A stretch of 64,000 nt of DNA. It comes from Gammaproteobacteria bacterium (GTDB lineage Bacteria > Pseudomonadota > Gammaproteobacteria > Steroidobacterales > XN24). The stretch spans positions 1-64,000 of the forward strand of contig JAHEFR010000012.1 of assembly GCA_024640085.1 (NCBI GenBank), read 5' to 3'. This document shows, one piece after another, positions 15,558 through 23,012 of the stretch (position 1 is its first letter; each line of letters begins with the position of its first letter). The notes beneath the pieces were generated by a model, which did no database searches, had not been told where the DNA came from, and was given only the letters and a program-made list of their open reading frames with translations. The position numbers and the translations under genes are program-made.

Positions 15558-17048
15558 ATGAACAGACGTCTTTTCTGCCGGTCAGCGGTGGCGGCCGGAG
15601 TCGCGGCAGCACTGCCAGTCCAGCATGCCCTGGGGTCGGTATTCCATGCCCTGGCCAAGGTCACGTCGAATGTCCCGGCCATCAAGCTCTCGGGCAACGA
15701 GACCGTGCTGCAGGCAGCGGCCGTCAATGAGCTGGCGGACAGTCTCAAGGGCCAGCTCCTCCTCCGCGGTGATGCGGGGTACGACCAGGCCCGCACTATC
15801 TGGAACGCGATGCATGACCGTCACCCGGCGCTCATCGTCCGGGCAGCGGATACCCAGGATGTTTCCAATGCCGTGAATTTCGCGCGTGATAACGAACTCC
15901 TGCTGGCGGTGAAAGGCGGCGGGCACAGCTTCCCTGGCAAGTCCGTCTGCGAGGGCGGCATGATGATAGACCTGGAAGGGATGAAGACCGTCCGGATCGA
16001 CAAGGACAAGCGCCGCGCACAGGTGGAAGGTGGCGCCCTGCTCTATGACCTGGACAAGGCCTCCCTGGATCAGGGGCTGGTCACGACCGCCGGCGTGGTC
16101 TCCCATACCGGCGTCGGCGGCCTGACACTGGGCGGCGGCTTCGGGCGACTGAACCGGAAGTACGGTCTGACCATCGACAACCTGGTCTCGGCCCGCATGG
16201 TAACCGCGGACGGCCAGGTCCGTCGGGTCAGCGCGGAGGAAGATCCCGACCTGTTCTGGGGGATCCGCGGCGGCGGCGGCAATTTCGGGGTGGCCACGGA
16301 ATTCGAGTTTGACCTCCACCCCACCGAGCGGAAGATGCTCGGCGGGGCCATCCTGTGGCCGGCTTCGGTGGCCCGCGACGTGCTGGAGTTCTATGCTGAG
16401 TATTCCACGGCCCTGTCCGACGAGATGTACGTGGCCCCGTTCATGATCGCCCCGCCCGACACCGAGGGCCTGGTGGGCATGGACGTGCTTTACTGCGGCG
16501 ATCCATTCCGGGGCGAGAAGGACCTGGCGGCCCTGCGGAGCTTCGGCCAGCCCATCGAGGACGGCATCACCATGGTCGACTATCTCGCCTACCAGACCCA
16601 GTTCGACGGCGACCTGGCCCCGGGCCAGCGCAACTACATCAAGAACGGCATGGTCAAGGAATTCAGCCCCGGCCTGATCGACGCCATGATCGAGGGCTTC
16701 GCGCTGGACCCCACGACGGAGTTGTTCTTCCACACCGCCGGCGGCGCCGTCGCCCAGGTCGGCGACACCGAAACGGCCTTCCCTCACCGACAGGCGGTGA
16801 CCATGATCGGCATGGGCTCCACCTGGACCGACCCGGCCGAGGACAAGCAGCGCATCGGTGAACTGAAACGCCGGTGGGCGTTGATCGAGCCCAACACCGG
16901 CGGGTTCTACACCAATCTGCGGGAGGAAACGGCGAGCCGGACCGAACAGAACTTCGGGCCTAACTACGACCGCCTGGTGGCCTTGAAGAACAGCTATGAC
17001 CCGATGAACCTGTTCCGTCTCAACGCCAACGTCAAACCGACCGCCTGA
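15558..17048 (+). CDS. Tat-exported FAD-linked oxidoreductase, berberine-bridge-enzyme type
   Basis: 496 residues. The N-terminus (NRRLFCRSAVAAGVAAALPV) has a twin-Arg motif followed by a hydrophobic run, suggesting Tat export as a folded flavoprotein. The FAD_binding_4 (PCMH) domain spans about 85-270: PALIVRAADTQDVSNAVNFA, then VKGGGHSFPG with the His that carries covalent FAD in this family, and HTGVGGLTLGGGFGRLNRKY. A BBE-type C-terminus closes it (TNLREETASRTEQNFGPNYD ... NSYDPMNLFRLNANV). Bicovalent members have a Cys just before the VGVGGLTLGGG loop; here that position reads VVSHTGVGG, so probably only the His link forms. The substrate is not evident. GGGAG precedes the ATG. Confidence 0.88.
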   Translation: MNRRLFCRSAVAAGVAAALPVQHALGSVFHALAKVTSNVPAIKLSGNETVLQAAAVNELADSLKGQLLLRGDAGYDQARTIWNAMHDRHPALIVRAADTQDVSNAVNFARDNELLLAVKGGGHSFPGKSVCEGGMMIDLEGMKTVRIDKDKRRAQVEGGALLYDLDKASLDQGLVTTAGVVSHTGVGGLTLGGGFGRLNRKYGLTIDNLVSARMVTADGQVRRVSAEEDPDLFWGIRGGGGNFGVATEFEFDLHPTERKMLGGAILWPASVARDVLEFYAEYSTALSDEMYVAPFMIAPPDTEGLVGMDVLYCGDPFRGEKDLAALRSFGQPIEDGITMVDYLAYQTQFDGDLAPGQRNYIKNGMVKEFSPGLIDAMIEGFALDPTTELFFHTAGGAVAQVGDTETAFPHRQAVTMIGMGSTWTDPAEDKQRIGELKRRWALIEPNTGGFYTNLREETASRTEQNFGPNYDRLVALKNSYDPMNLFRLNANVKPTA

Positions 17049-17073
17049 CCGGCAAACCGCCCGTAAGAATCGA

Positions 17074-17099
17074 GGGGTCGAGCCGTACGGCTCGACCCC
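17074..17099. terminator. Bidirectional hairpin terminator between convergent genes
   Basis: A perfect 12-bp stem (GGGGTCGAGCCG and its complement) with a 2-base loop lies 25 bp after the oxidoreductase stop codon and 40 bp from the stop of the opposing gene. The T-run is short (three T on the plus strand), but position and strength suit both transcripts. Confidence 0.7.
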
Positions 17100-17139
17100 T
17101 TTCAGTTTGCCCGGGAGTCCGTTCCCCGGCTGACGTCTG

Positions 17140-18891
17140 TTACGGTGCGCAGGGCGGCAGGATGCCGGGATACGGACCCAGGGTCGAGAAGTGGGTCGTG
17201 TAGTCGTTACCCGAGTAGCAATTGCCCCATTCGCCCAGGGTCAGCAGGATCAGGTCGCTGGCAGCGAAATCGAAGGGACTGCCGGGCGGGTTCGTGCCGT
17301 TGTTCACCAGCACGTTGTTCAGCACCCTGTTGTTGGTGGCGAAGTTGTCGGCGATGAACTCCGGCGTCACCGTCGGATCCTGGTCGCATGCGAACGGCGT
17401 CCCGGCCACGGTCAGGCAGTAGTCGGCGATGACGATACCTCCCAGCCCGTTGTCGGCGATGTAGTTGTTCTCGATGACGGAGTCGTCGACGCCCAGGTGG
17501 AGGATGCCGGTCCCCGGCGGCACCGTGGCAAGTACGCTGCCGGGTCGCGCCGTGTTCGGCTTGTTGTTGGCAATTAGCCAGTTGTTGCGCATGTCGATGC
17601 GCTTGGCGCCGGCGCGGTCGTCGAAGATGTCCGGCAGCAGCAGGATTGCGAATGCCGCCGTGTTGCCGCGGGCCACGTTGTAACTGAGCTCGATGTCGTC
17701 GCTGTTGGAAACCTCGATGCCGTTGGTGTTGCCCTCGACCAGGTTGTGGGTCACCTGCACGTTCTCCGAAGTCTCGATCCAGATGCCGCTGTCGTCAGCC
17801 CCCGTGGCCTTGCTGCGGGTCACCAGGCCATTCCTCGACAGGGTCGGGAAGATGCCGTAGTTCTTGTTGTTCCGCGACTCCACGTTGACGATCTTGAAAC
17901 CGTCAACCCGCTCGGTGAACAGGCCGTTATTGGTGAAGTTGTTGATGATGATGTTGCGGACCTCGATGTCATAGAGGACCGGCTCGGGATCCATGCCGGG
18001 CTCCACGTCCGGATAGAGCTCGAACGGCGGCGCCATGCTCACATGACACTCGAGGCAATCGTTGCGCTCCTCGGGTACCACGACGATACCGTTACGCTGG
18101 TTGCCCGCGTTCTCCAGGATTACCTCCTTGTAACGGGTTTTTTGACCCACCAGCTGGATGCCGCTCTTGTTGATGCGCAGGCCATTGACCGGATCCGACA
18201 ACTCACGATAGGTCCCGGCAAGAACGAAGATGCGCGCTCCGTGAGCGGCCTGGTCGATCGCCTTCTGGATCGACTGGCCCGGGCGCACGACGATGGTCTG
18301 GCGCTTGCGCTGCCCGGGCGGCAGGTCCTCGTCATCGGCCGGCGGCGGTGGCTCCACCGGCGGTGGCGGCTCGGTGCCGTCCGGATCGAGGGGTCCGATG
18401 TCGTCTGGCGGGAGCTGCCCAGTCAGGGTTCCGGTCTGGGTAAAGATCGTGTTGTTGGCGCCGTTGGTCCAGCCCGGCTGAGTGCTGACTCCGATCTCCT
18501 CCAGGTTGGTGTAGCCGCTGCCGTCGCCGTCGGAGTTCAGCGGCTCGACGCAGAAGAATGCCTCCTCGTTGGAGACCGTGCCATTGCCGTTAACGTCGCA
18601 CGCGGCCACGTTCTCCTTGGCCAACCGGATGTCCCACCCGTAGGCGTTCCACGACCCACCGCCGGACGAGCTCTCGTGACAGAGCTGGCATTGGGCGTTG
18701 TCGCCGGAGGCTGAGATGGCCCCATAACGCGCCTGCCAGTCGGCCAGCAGCGGAGGGAACGCCGCGGCAGTGCCGGCCGCGGACAGGCCTGCGAATAGGA
18801 GGACCGCCCCGGGCAACAAGCGCGTCACAGGATTGTTTGCGGCATGAGCCGATGCGGGCCGGGTCCGGCCCGGGCCATGAAACATGAGCAT
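17140..18891 (-). CDS. Exported parallel beta-helix (NosD-like) protein with two CXXCH haem motifs
   Basis: About 583 residues from ATG 18891, chosen because GGGGAG lies eight bases upstream; the open frame continues to 18954. A signal peptide is visible (RLLPGAVLLFAGLSAAGTAA). The mature N-terminus has CQLCHE, then a calcium-loop-like stretch CDVNGNGTVSNEEAFF and DSDGDGSGYTN. A Pro-rich linker (EPPPPVEPPPPADDEDLPPG) leads to a right-handed beta-helix domain (about 230-560): PGQSIQKAIDQAAHGARIFV, then repeating coils such as NIIINNFTNNGLF, NVESRNNKNYGIF, NLVEGNTNGIEV and NYIADNGLGGIVI. A second CXXCH (CLECH) lies within the helix, near residue 300. Two haem c sites on a beta-helix scaffold are unusual. 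A periplasmic or extracellular role in binding a polymer or moving electrons is inference. Confidence 0.78.
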   Translation of the reverse strand: MLMFHGPGRTRPASAHAANNPVTRLLPGAVLLFAGLSAAGTAAAFPPLLADWQARYGAISASGDNAQCQLCHESSSGGGSWNAYGWDIRLAKENVAACDVNGNGTVSNEEAFFCVEPLNSDGDGSGYTNLEEIGVSTQPGWTNGANNTIFTQTGTLTGQLPPDDIGPLDPDGTEPPPPVEPPPPADDEDLPPGQRKRQTIVVRPGQSIQKAIDQAAHGARIFVLAGTYRELSDPVNGLRINKSGIQLVGQKTRYKEVILENAGNQRNGIVVVPEERNDCLECHVSMAPPFELYPDVEPGMDPEPVLYDIEVRNIIINNFTNNGLFTERVDGFKIVNVESRNNKNYGIFPTLSRNGLVTRSKATGADDSGIWIETSENVQVTHNLVEGNTNGIEVSNSDDIELSYNVARGNTAAFAILLLPDIFDDRAGAKRIDMRNNWLIANNKPNTARPGSVLATVPPGTGILHLGVDDSVIENNYIADNGLGGIVIADYCLTVAGTPFACDQDPTVTPEFIADNFATNNRVLNNVLVNNGTNPPGSPFDFAASDLILLTLGEWGNCYSGNDYTTHFSTLGPYPGILPPCAP

Positions 18892-19336
18892 GATTACTCT
18901 CCCCTGTGATGATATCCCTCGTCCGCGGGCCCGGGCCGCCATGGGCGCAGTCACCTCACTGCCGACGAGTCCGGTCTTCTCGGGACCGGTGATGACAATG
19001 TAGATCGGTCGCCACTATGGATCAATCTGCGGTGCATTATGTAAAACGCCTCTGGATCGTCAGGTCCGGGTCCGGCGTCGGGTATCGCTCCACGTGTTGC
19101 CATGGGCCCGGTCTGGTCTCGGCGGTTGGGCGCAGACCGCGCAGGGTTCCATGACGATGAACACCGCGCGACTTGTGGCCATTGCCACCGGACCGACATT
19201 CCCGCATCCTGCCCCATTCATCTACCGGCCACGCCAGTCATAGCCTCGAACCGCCGCCTTGCCGTCGGCAATAGCATCGGCAGGGCCCGTTGATCACGCA
19301 GGATCTTTACTCTCGCATCTTCCGGAGTCCGCTCTC
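18892..19336. other. 445-bp divergent intergenic region, no gene recognised
   Basis: This separates the beta-helix gene from the GST gene. Short frames exist but none resembles a protein or has a good ribosome-binding site. Both promoters should lie here; no confident -35/-10 pair was found. Confidence 0.5.
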
Positions 19337-20005
19337 ATGATCACAGTCCACCACCTGGAAAACTCCCGGTCCCAGCGGGTCCTCTGGCTACTGGAGGAAC
19401 TGGGACTGGAATACCGCATCAAGCATTACGAGCGGGATCCGGTCACGATGATGGGGCCGGATTCCCTGAAGAAGGTGCATCCCCTGGGCAAGTCGCCGGT
19501 GGTCCAGGACGCCGGCCACACGATCGCCGAGTCCGGCGCCATCATCGAGTACCTGGTCGGGCGTTACGGCGACGGCCGGCTGATCCCGGCCCCGGACACG
19601 GACGCCCGTCTCGAGTACACCTACTGGTTGCACTATGCCGAAGGTTCCCTGATGCCGATGTTGCTGCTCAAGCTGATCTTCGACCGGCTCGCGCGCCCAC
19701 CCATGCCCCTGGTAATGCGACCCGCGGCGGCGCTGATCGGTATAGGGGTCAAGAGCAAGTTCGTAACGCCCAGGCTGAAAGACCAACTGGACTTTGTCGA
19801 GGGCAGCCTCGGCGGCAGCGGCTGGTTCGCCGGCGACGAGTTCACAGCGGCGGACATCCAGATGAGCTTCCCCCTGGAGGCTGCCCTGGCGCGCGGGGCG
19901 GTCGGCGGCGAGCGGCCCAATATGGCGGCGTTCGTCCAGCGCATCCATGGCCGCCCGGCCTACAAGGAAGCTCTACGCCGCGGCGGACCCTACGACTACG
20001 CCTGA
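19337..20005 (+). CDS. Glutathione S-transferase
   Basis: 222 residues from ATG 19337, with GGAG nine bases upstream. The N-terminal thioredoxin-fold domain reads HHLENSRSQRVLWLLEELGL, then KVHPLGKSPVVQD and ESGAIIEYLV: the cis-Pro (SPV) and the Glu-Ser pair that bind the gamma-glutamyl group of glutathione. The N-terminal Ser-Arg (NSRSQR) is the likely catalytic region. The all-helical C-terminal domain includes WFAGDEFTAADIQMSFPLEA, with the capping-box Asp typical of GSTs. It would act in the cytosol in detoxification or reductive metabolism; the substrate cannot be told. The desaturase gene follows on the same strand after 173 bp. Confidence 0.93.
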   Translation: MITVHHLENSRSQRVLWLLEELGLEYRIKHYERDPVTMMGPDSLKKVHPLGKSPVVQDAGHTIAESGAIIEYLVGRYGDGRLIPAPDTDARLEYTYWLHYAEGSLMPMLLLKLIFDRLARPPMPLVMRPAAALIGIGVKSKFVTPRLKDQLDFVEGSLGGSGWFAGDEFTAADIQMSFPLEAALARGAVGGERPNMAAFVQRIHGRPAYKEALRRGGPYDYA

Positions 20006-20178
20006 GGCGCGTATACCGCCCGCGCGACAGGCTCGATGGACGAGAATCCGTTGCAGATTCGGGGTCGACGCGGAGAGCGTATGCGAATCCCGGTGGGTTC
20101 GGTTCGTTCGCGCCGGAAGGAGCTATCGGCTATCTTTGCGTCTGTTCCGCCAACTTCACGAGGGGTTCAGGCGAACGG

Positions 20179-21219
20179 ATGATCGACGCTGTTCACAGCA
20201 CCGCACGCACAATGACCGACGCTGAGAAGACCGCCCACATCCGCGAGGTGGTAGGCGCAGCAGGTCAGCAATTGCGCGAGCGCCACCCGTGGCTGGAGCA
20301 TCAGGACGCCATCGGCCTGGGCATCATGGTGTTCTCCCTCGCCGGCATGACCGGCTGCGCCTGGCTGTACGCCGAGGGATCCCTCTCAGCCTGGCTGTGT
20401 GTCCCGCTCGTGGCCATGTTCGCCTCCCTGATCCACGAACTCGAACACGACCTTATCCATTTCCTTTATTTCAAGCACCGCCCCTGGATGAATCACCTGA
20501 TGCTGGCGGTGGGCTGGGTTGTGCGGCCGAGCACCATCAATCCGTGGATCCGCCGCCGCATCCACCTGCATCACCACAAGCACTCCGGCACCGAGACCGA
20601 CGTGGAGGAACGGGGTATCACCAACGGGGAGCCATGGGGGATTCGCCGCTTGCTGATGATCGGCGACGGCGGCATGTCCATCGTATTTCGCGCCCTCTCC
20701 GCACCAAGCCTGCGCCGGGCCGGGCGGACAATCTTCCGCGGGCTGGCGGCCTACTTTCCCGTCGGCTTGTTCCACTTCACGGTCTGGTACTGGTTTCTCG
20801 GTTTCCACCTGCTGGATGGGGCGGCTCGGCTGGCGGGGAGTCCCATCGGATGGTCCGACGCCACGCTCGCCGACATGCGGGTCGTGGATTTCCTCACCGT
20901 CGTGCTGGTGGGTCCGAACGTGCTGCGCAGCTTCTGCCTGCACTTCGTCAGCTCCAACATGCACTACTACGGCGACGTGCAGGACCGCAACATCATGCAA
21001 CAGACCCAGGTCTGGACCCGCTGGTGGCTATGGCCCTTCCACCTGTTCTGCTTCAACTTCGGCAGCACCCACGCCATCCACCATTTCGTGGTGGGAGAAC
21101 CCTTCTATATCCGCCAGTGGACTGCACCCCAGGCCCATGCGGTCATGAGGGAGGTGGGAGTCCGGTTCAACGACTTCGGCACCTTCCGCCGCGCCAACCG
21201 GTTCCTCGGCTTCGCCTGA
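20179..21219 (+). CDS. Membrane fatty acid desaturase
   Basis: 346 residues. The histidine boxes for the di-iron centre are all visible: HELEHDLIH near residue 90, RIHLHHHKHSG near 128, NMHYYGD near 260 and HAIHHF near 295. Helical segments fit the family topology (IGLGIMVFSLAGMTGCAWLY, WLCVPLVAMFASLI, YFPVGLFHFTVWYWFLGF, VVDFLTVVLVGPNVL). It would insert a double bond in acyl lipids, or hydroxylate a related substrate, in the inner membrane; the fatty-acid position is not predictable. A second ATG 33 bp downstream (20212) is an alternative start. No accessory ferredoxin gene is nearby. Confidence 0.88.
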   Translation: MIDAVHSTARTMTDAEKTAHIREVVGAAGQQLRERHPWLEHQDAIGLGIMVFSLAGMTGCAWLYAEGSLSAWLCVPLVAMFASLIHELEHDLIHFLYFKHRPWMNHLMLAVGWVVRPSTINPWIRRRIHLHHHKHSGTETDVEERGITNGEPWGIRRLLMIGDGGMSIVFRALSAPSLRRAGRTIFRGLAAYFPVGLFHFTVWYWFLGFHLLDGAARLAGSPIGWSDATLADMRVVDFLTVVLVGPNVLRSFCLHFVSSNMHYYGDVQDRNIMQQTQVWTRWWLWPFHLFCFNFGSTHAIHHFVVGEPFYIRQWTAPQAHAVMREVGVRFNDFGTFRRANRFLGFA

Positions 21220-21366
21220 GGCCCGCTCTCCGGCGACCGGGACCGGCTCAATGCGCCGCGCTCGATCCCGGCGGGTACGCCCTGCCCGTCGTGTCGTGCT
21301 CCTCTGCACTCGCGACTGGCGGCAGCTGCTGCCGCGGGTCGCGCTGATCTGTCGATGCGTCCACTA

Positions 21367-22704
21367 TTATTGGTGTGATCGGACTGCGAGGCGCTCAGTC
21401 CCCGCGTAGATCATCCAGAGGTCCTCAGGCACTCCATAGTTGTGCACGAATTCGATGGCTCTGAGGGCGTCCGAAGAGGCCGCGATGAAGGCAGCGATAT
21501 CGGCGAATTTCGCGGCTGACGGTCCATTCGCATACTCTAGCCAAGTCAGCAGTGGCAAATCGGATACCTCGACCCAGGCGCCGGACACGTCGATCTGCAA
21601 CACGTACAACGATTCGTTCCGTGAGCGACGGCGGTACTTGGCGACGCTGAAGTCCACGAACCGCTCGTCGGCCGGCGCGGCCATGGTTGCCGAACCCTCC
21701 ACAATGTTGCATTCGTCGGTATATACCGGCTCGACACCGGCAACCGGTTCCTCGGTGGTTTCACACACGCGAATCAGCGCCGGTAGCGTATTTTGCGTCG
21801 CCACGGTGACCTCGGTATCCAGCGTGATCTTGAGGATGCGGTTCATGTACTGGACGAGGTCCATGGTGACGGCACCGGTCTTGTTGGCTGCCGCGGCAAG
21901 AAGGTTCGCAGCCGTGAGGAAGTCCTGGAAATGGAGGTTCTCCGGGCCTGCGCATAAAGGGTCGAAGGTTGCCGGATCGGCGGGGTAACCGGGGAAGCAG
22001 GTCTGCGGACCGCCGTCCCCGCCATCAAACAACAGGTGGACCAGCTTCTGGTCGAATTTTGATTGGTCCTCCGGGCCCAGTGCAGGCTGATACTGCGGCA
22101 TGGTCGTGGGGTCACCATGGGCCCACTTGTCCTCCTCCATCGGGTCAGTCTGGAAGTGGCCGTACTTCATCAGCCGGGTGTACAGCCCGAGATTCTCCAT
22201 CGGCGAATCCACGGTGCTCCACTCGGCACAGGCCGGAGCCATCCCGGCCTCAATGGTGCACTCATACCCCATTTTCAGCCGGCCGGTCTCGTCCGTGGTC
22301 ACCCAGTCAGCAACCTTGATGCTGCTGATGACCTCGTTGAAATGCATCCGGCTGTTGCGTTCCTTGGTGCGACCGCCGCTCAGGCGGCCGAAGTAGTCCA
22401 CCTCGACTACCGCCTCCGGATCGATCGGATCGCAGGTGAGGTCGACGAAGCCAATCTCCTCCCCTTCCGCCGTGACCGCGATGGAGCAGTAACCCCAGTC
22501 GTACATGTCCCCCGGCATCTCGATCCAGCGTCTGGCGAAGATCGGCTGGCCGGTGACGGCGTCCCGCTTTACGTGGACCAGGTCACCGAACACGTCGCCG
22601 CATCCCGCACCCCCGCCTCCATGGTCCGACTCCTGGGCTCCGACAAACATCGGCATGGCCAGGAACAACGCCGCCAGCCATGACAATCTCTGCAATATTC
22701 TCAT
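21367..22704 (-). CDS. Secreted protein of unknown function
   Basis: About 445 residues from ATG 22704, which has GGGAGAG at a suitable distance; the frame opens five codons earlier. A standard signal peptide is clear (MRILQRLSWLAALFLAMPMF, cut probably after VGAQ). The mature protein begins with a Gly-rich stretch (SDHGGGGAGCGDVFGDLVHV) and has scattered Cys, such as WGYCSIAV, DLTCDPIDPEAV, MGYECTIEAGMAPACAEW and ETTEEPVAGVEPVYTDEC, suggesting disulfides. The C-terminal part looks helical (LLTWLEYANGPSAAKFADIA). I recognise no family. It is probably periplasmic or secreted and faces divergently to the phospholipase-like gene. Confidence 0.65.
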   Translation of the reverse strand: MRILQRLSWLAALFLAMPMFVGAQESDHGGGGAGCGDVFGDLVHVKRDAVTGQPIFARRWIEMPGDMYDWGYCSIAVTAEGEEIGFVDLTCDPIDPEAVVEVDYFGRLSGGRTKERNSRMHFNEVISSIKVADWVTTDETGRLKMGYECTIEAGMAPACAEWSTVDSPMENLGLYTRLMKYGHFQTDPMEEDKWAHGDPTTMPQYQPALGPEDQSKFDQKLVHLLFDGGDGGPQTCFPGYPADPATFDPLCAGPENLHFQDFLTAANLLAAAANKTGAVTMDLVQYMNRILKITLDTEVTVATQNTLPALIRVCETTEEPVAGVEPVYTDECNIVEGSATMAAPADERFVDFSVAKYRRRSRNESLYVLQIDVSGAWVEVSDLPLLTWLEYANGPSAAKFADIAAFIAASSDALRAIEFVHNYGVPEDLWMIYAGTERLAVRSHQ

Positions 22705-23012
22705 GACGATCTCTCCCACTCTGAGCTTCGCCCCTATCCGGGCTTACAGGGAAGCCTGATGACGTCCGGCGGGCACGGCTATGCGGGCGAACCATACTGC
22801 TGCGAATTGGCGGGTCCGACGCCGCCATTGCGGTGATCGGAAGATTTGTTCGGAAGGTCCCATCTCCGCGCTGCAAGCTCGACTCACCCCCTATGACATA
22901 GATTCTGGTCGCGGCCGCGCGAGTCTCTATGGGGGATATTCCCCATCCGGCACGATTTGACCCGGGGCGATCGGAAGCGCCCCAACATGATGTGGGTACA
23001 ATCCGGAGTTCG
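22705..23012. other. 308-bp divergent intergenic region, nothing recognised
   Basis: This lies between the secreted-protein gene and the phospholipase-like gene. The downstream frame is open from 22929, but codons before 23013 show no conserved content. No promoter could be set with confidence. Confidence 0.4.

Noticed and set aside
15582-16787. A 401-codon minus-strand frame opposite the FAD oxidoreductase
   Set aside because: Same reason: the plus-strand frame carries all family motifs, while this one is low in hydrophobic order.
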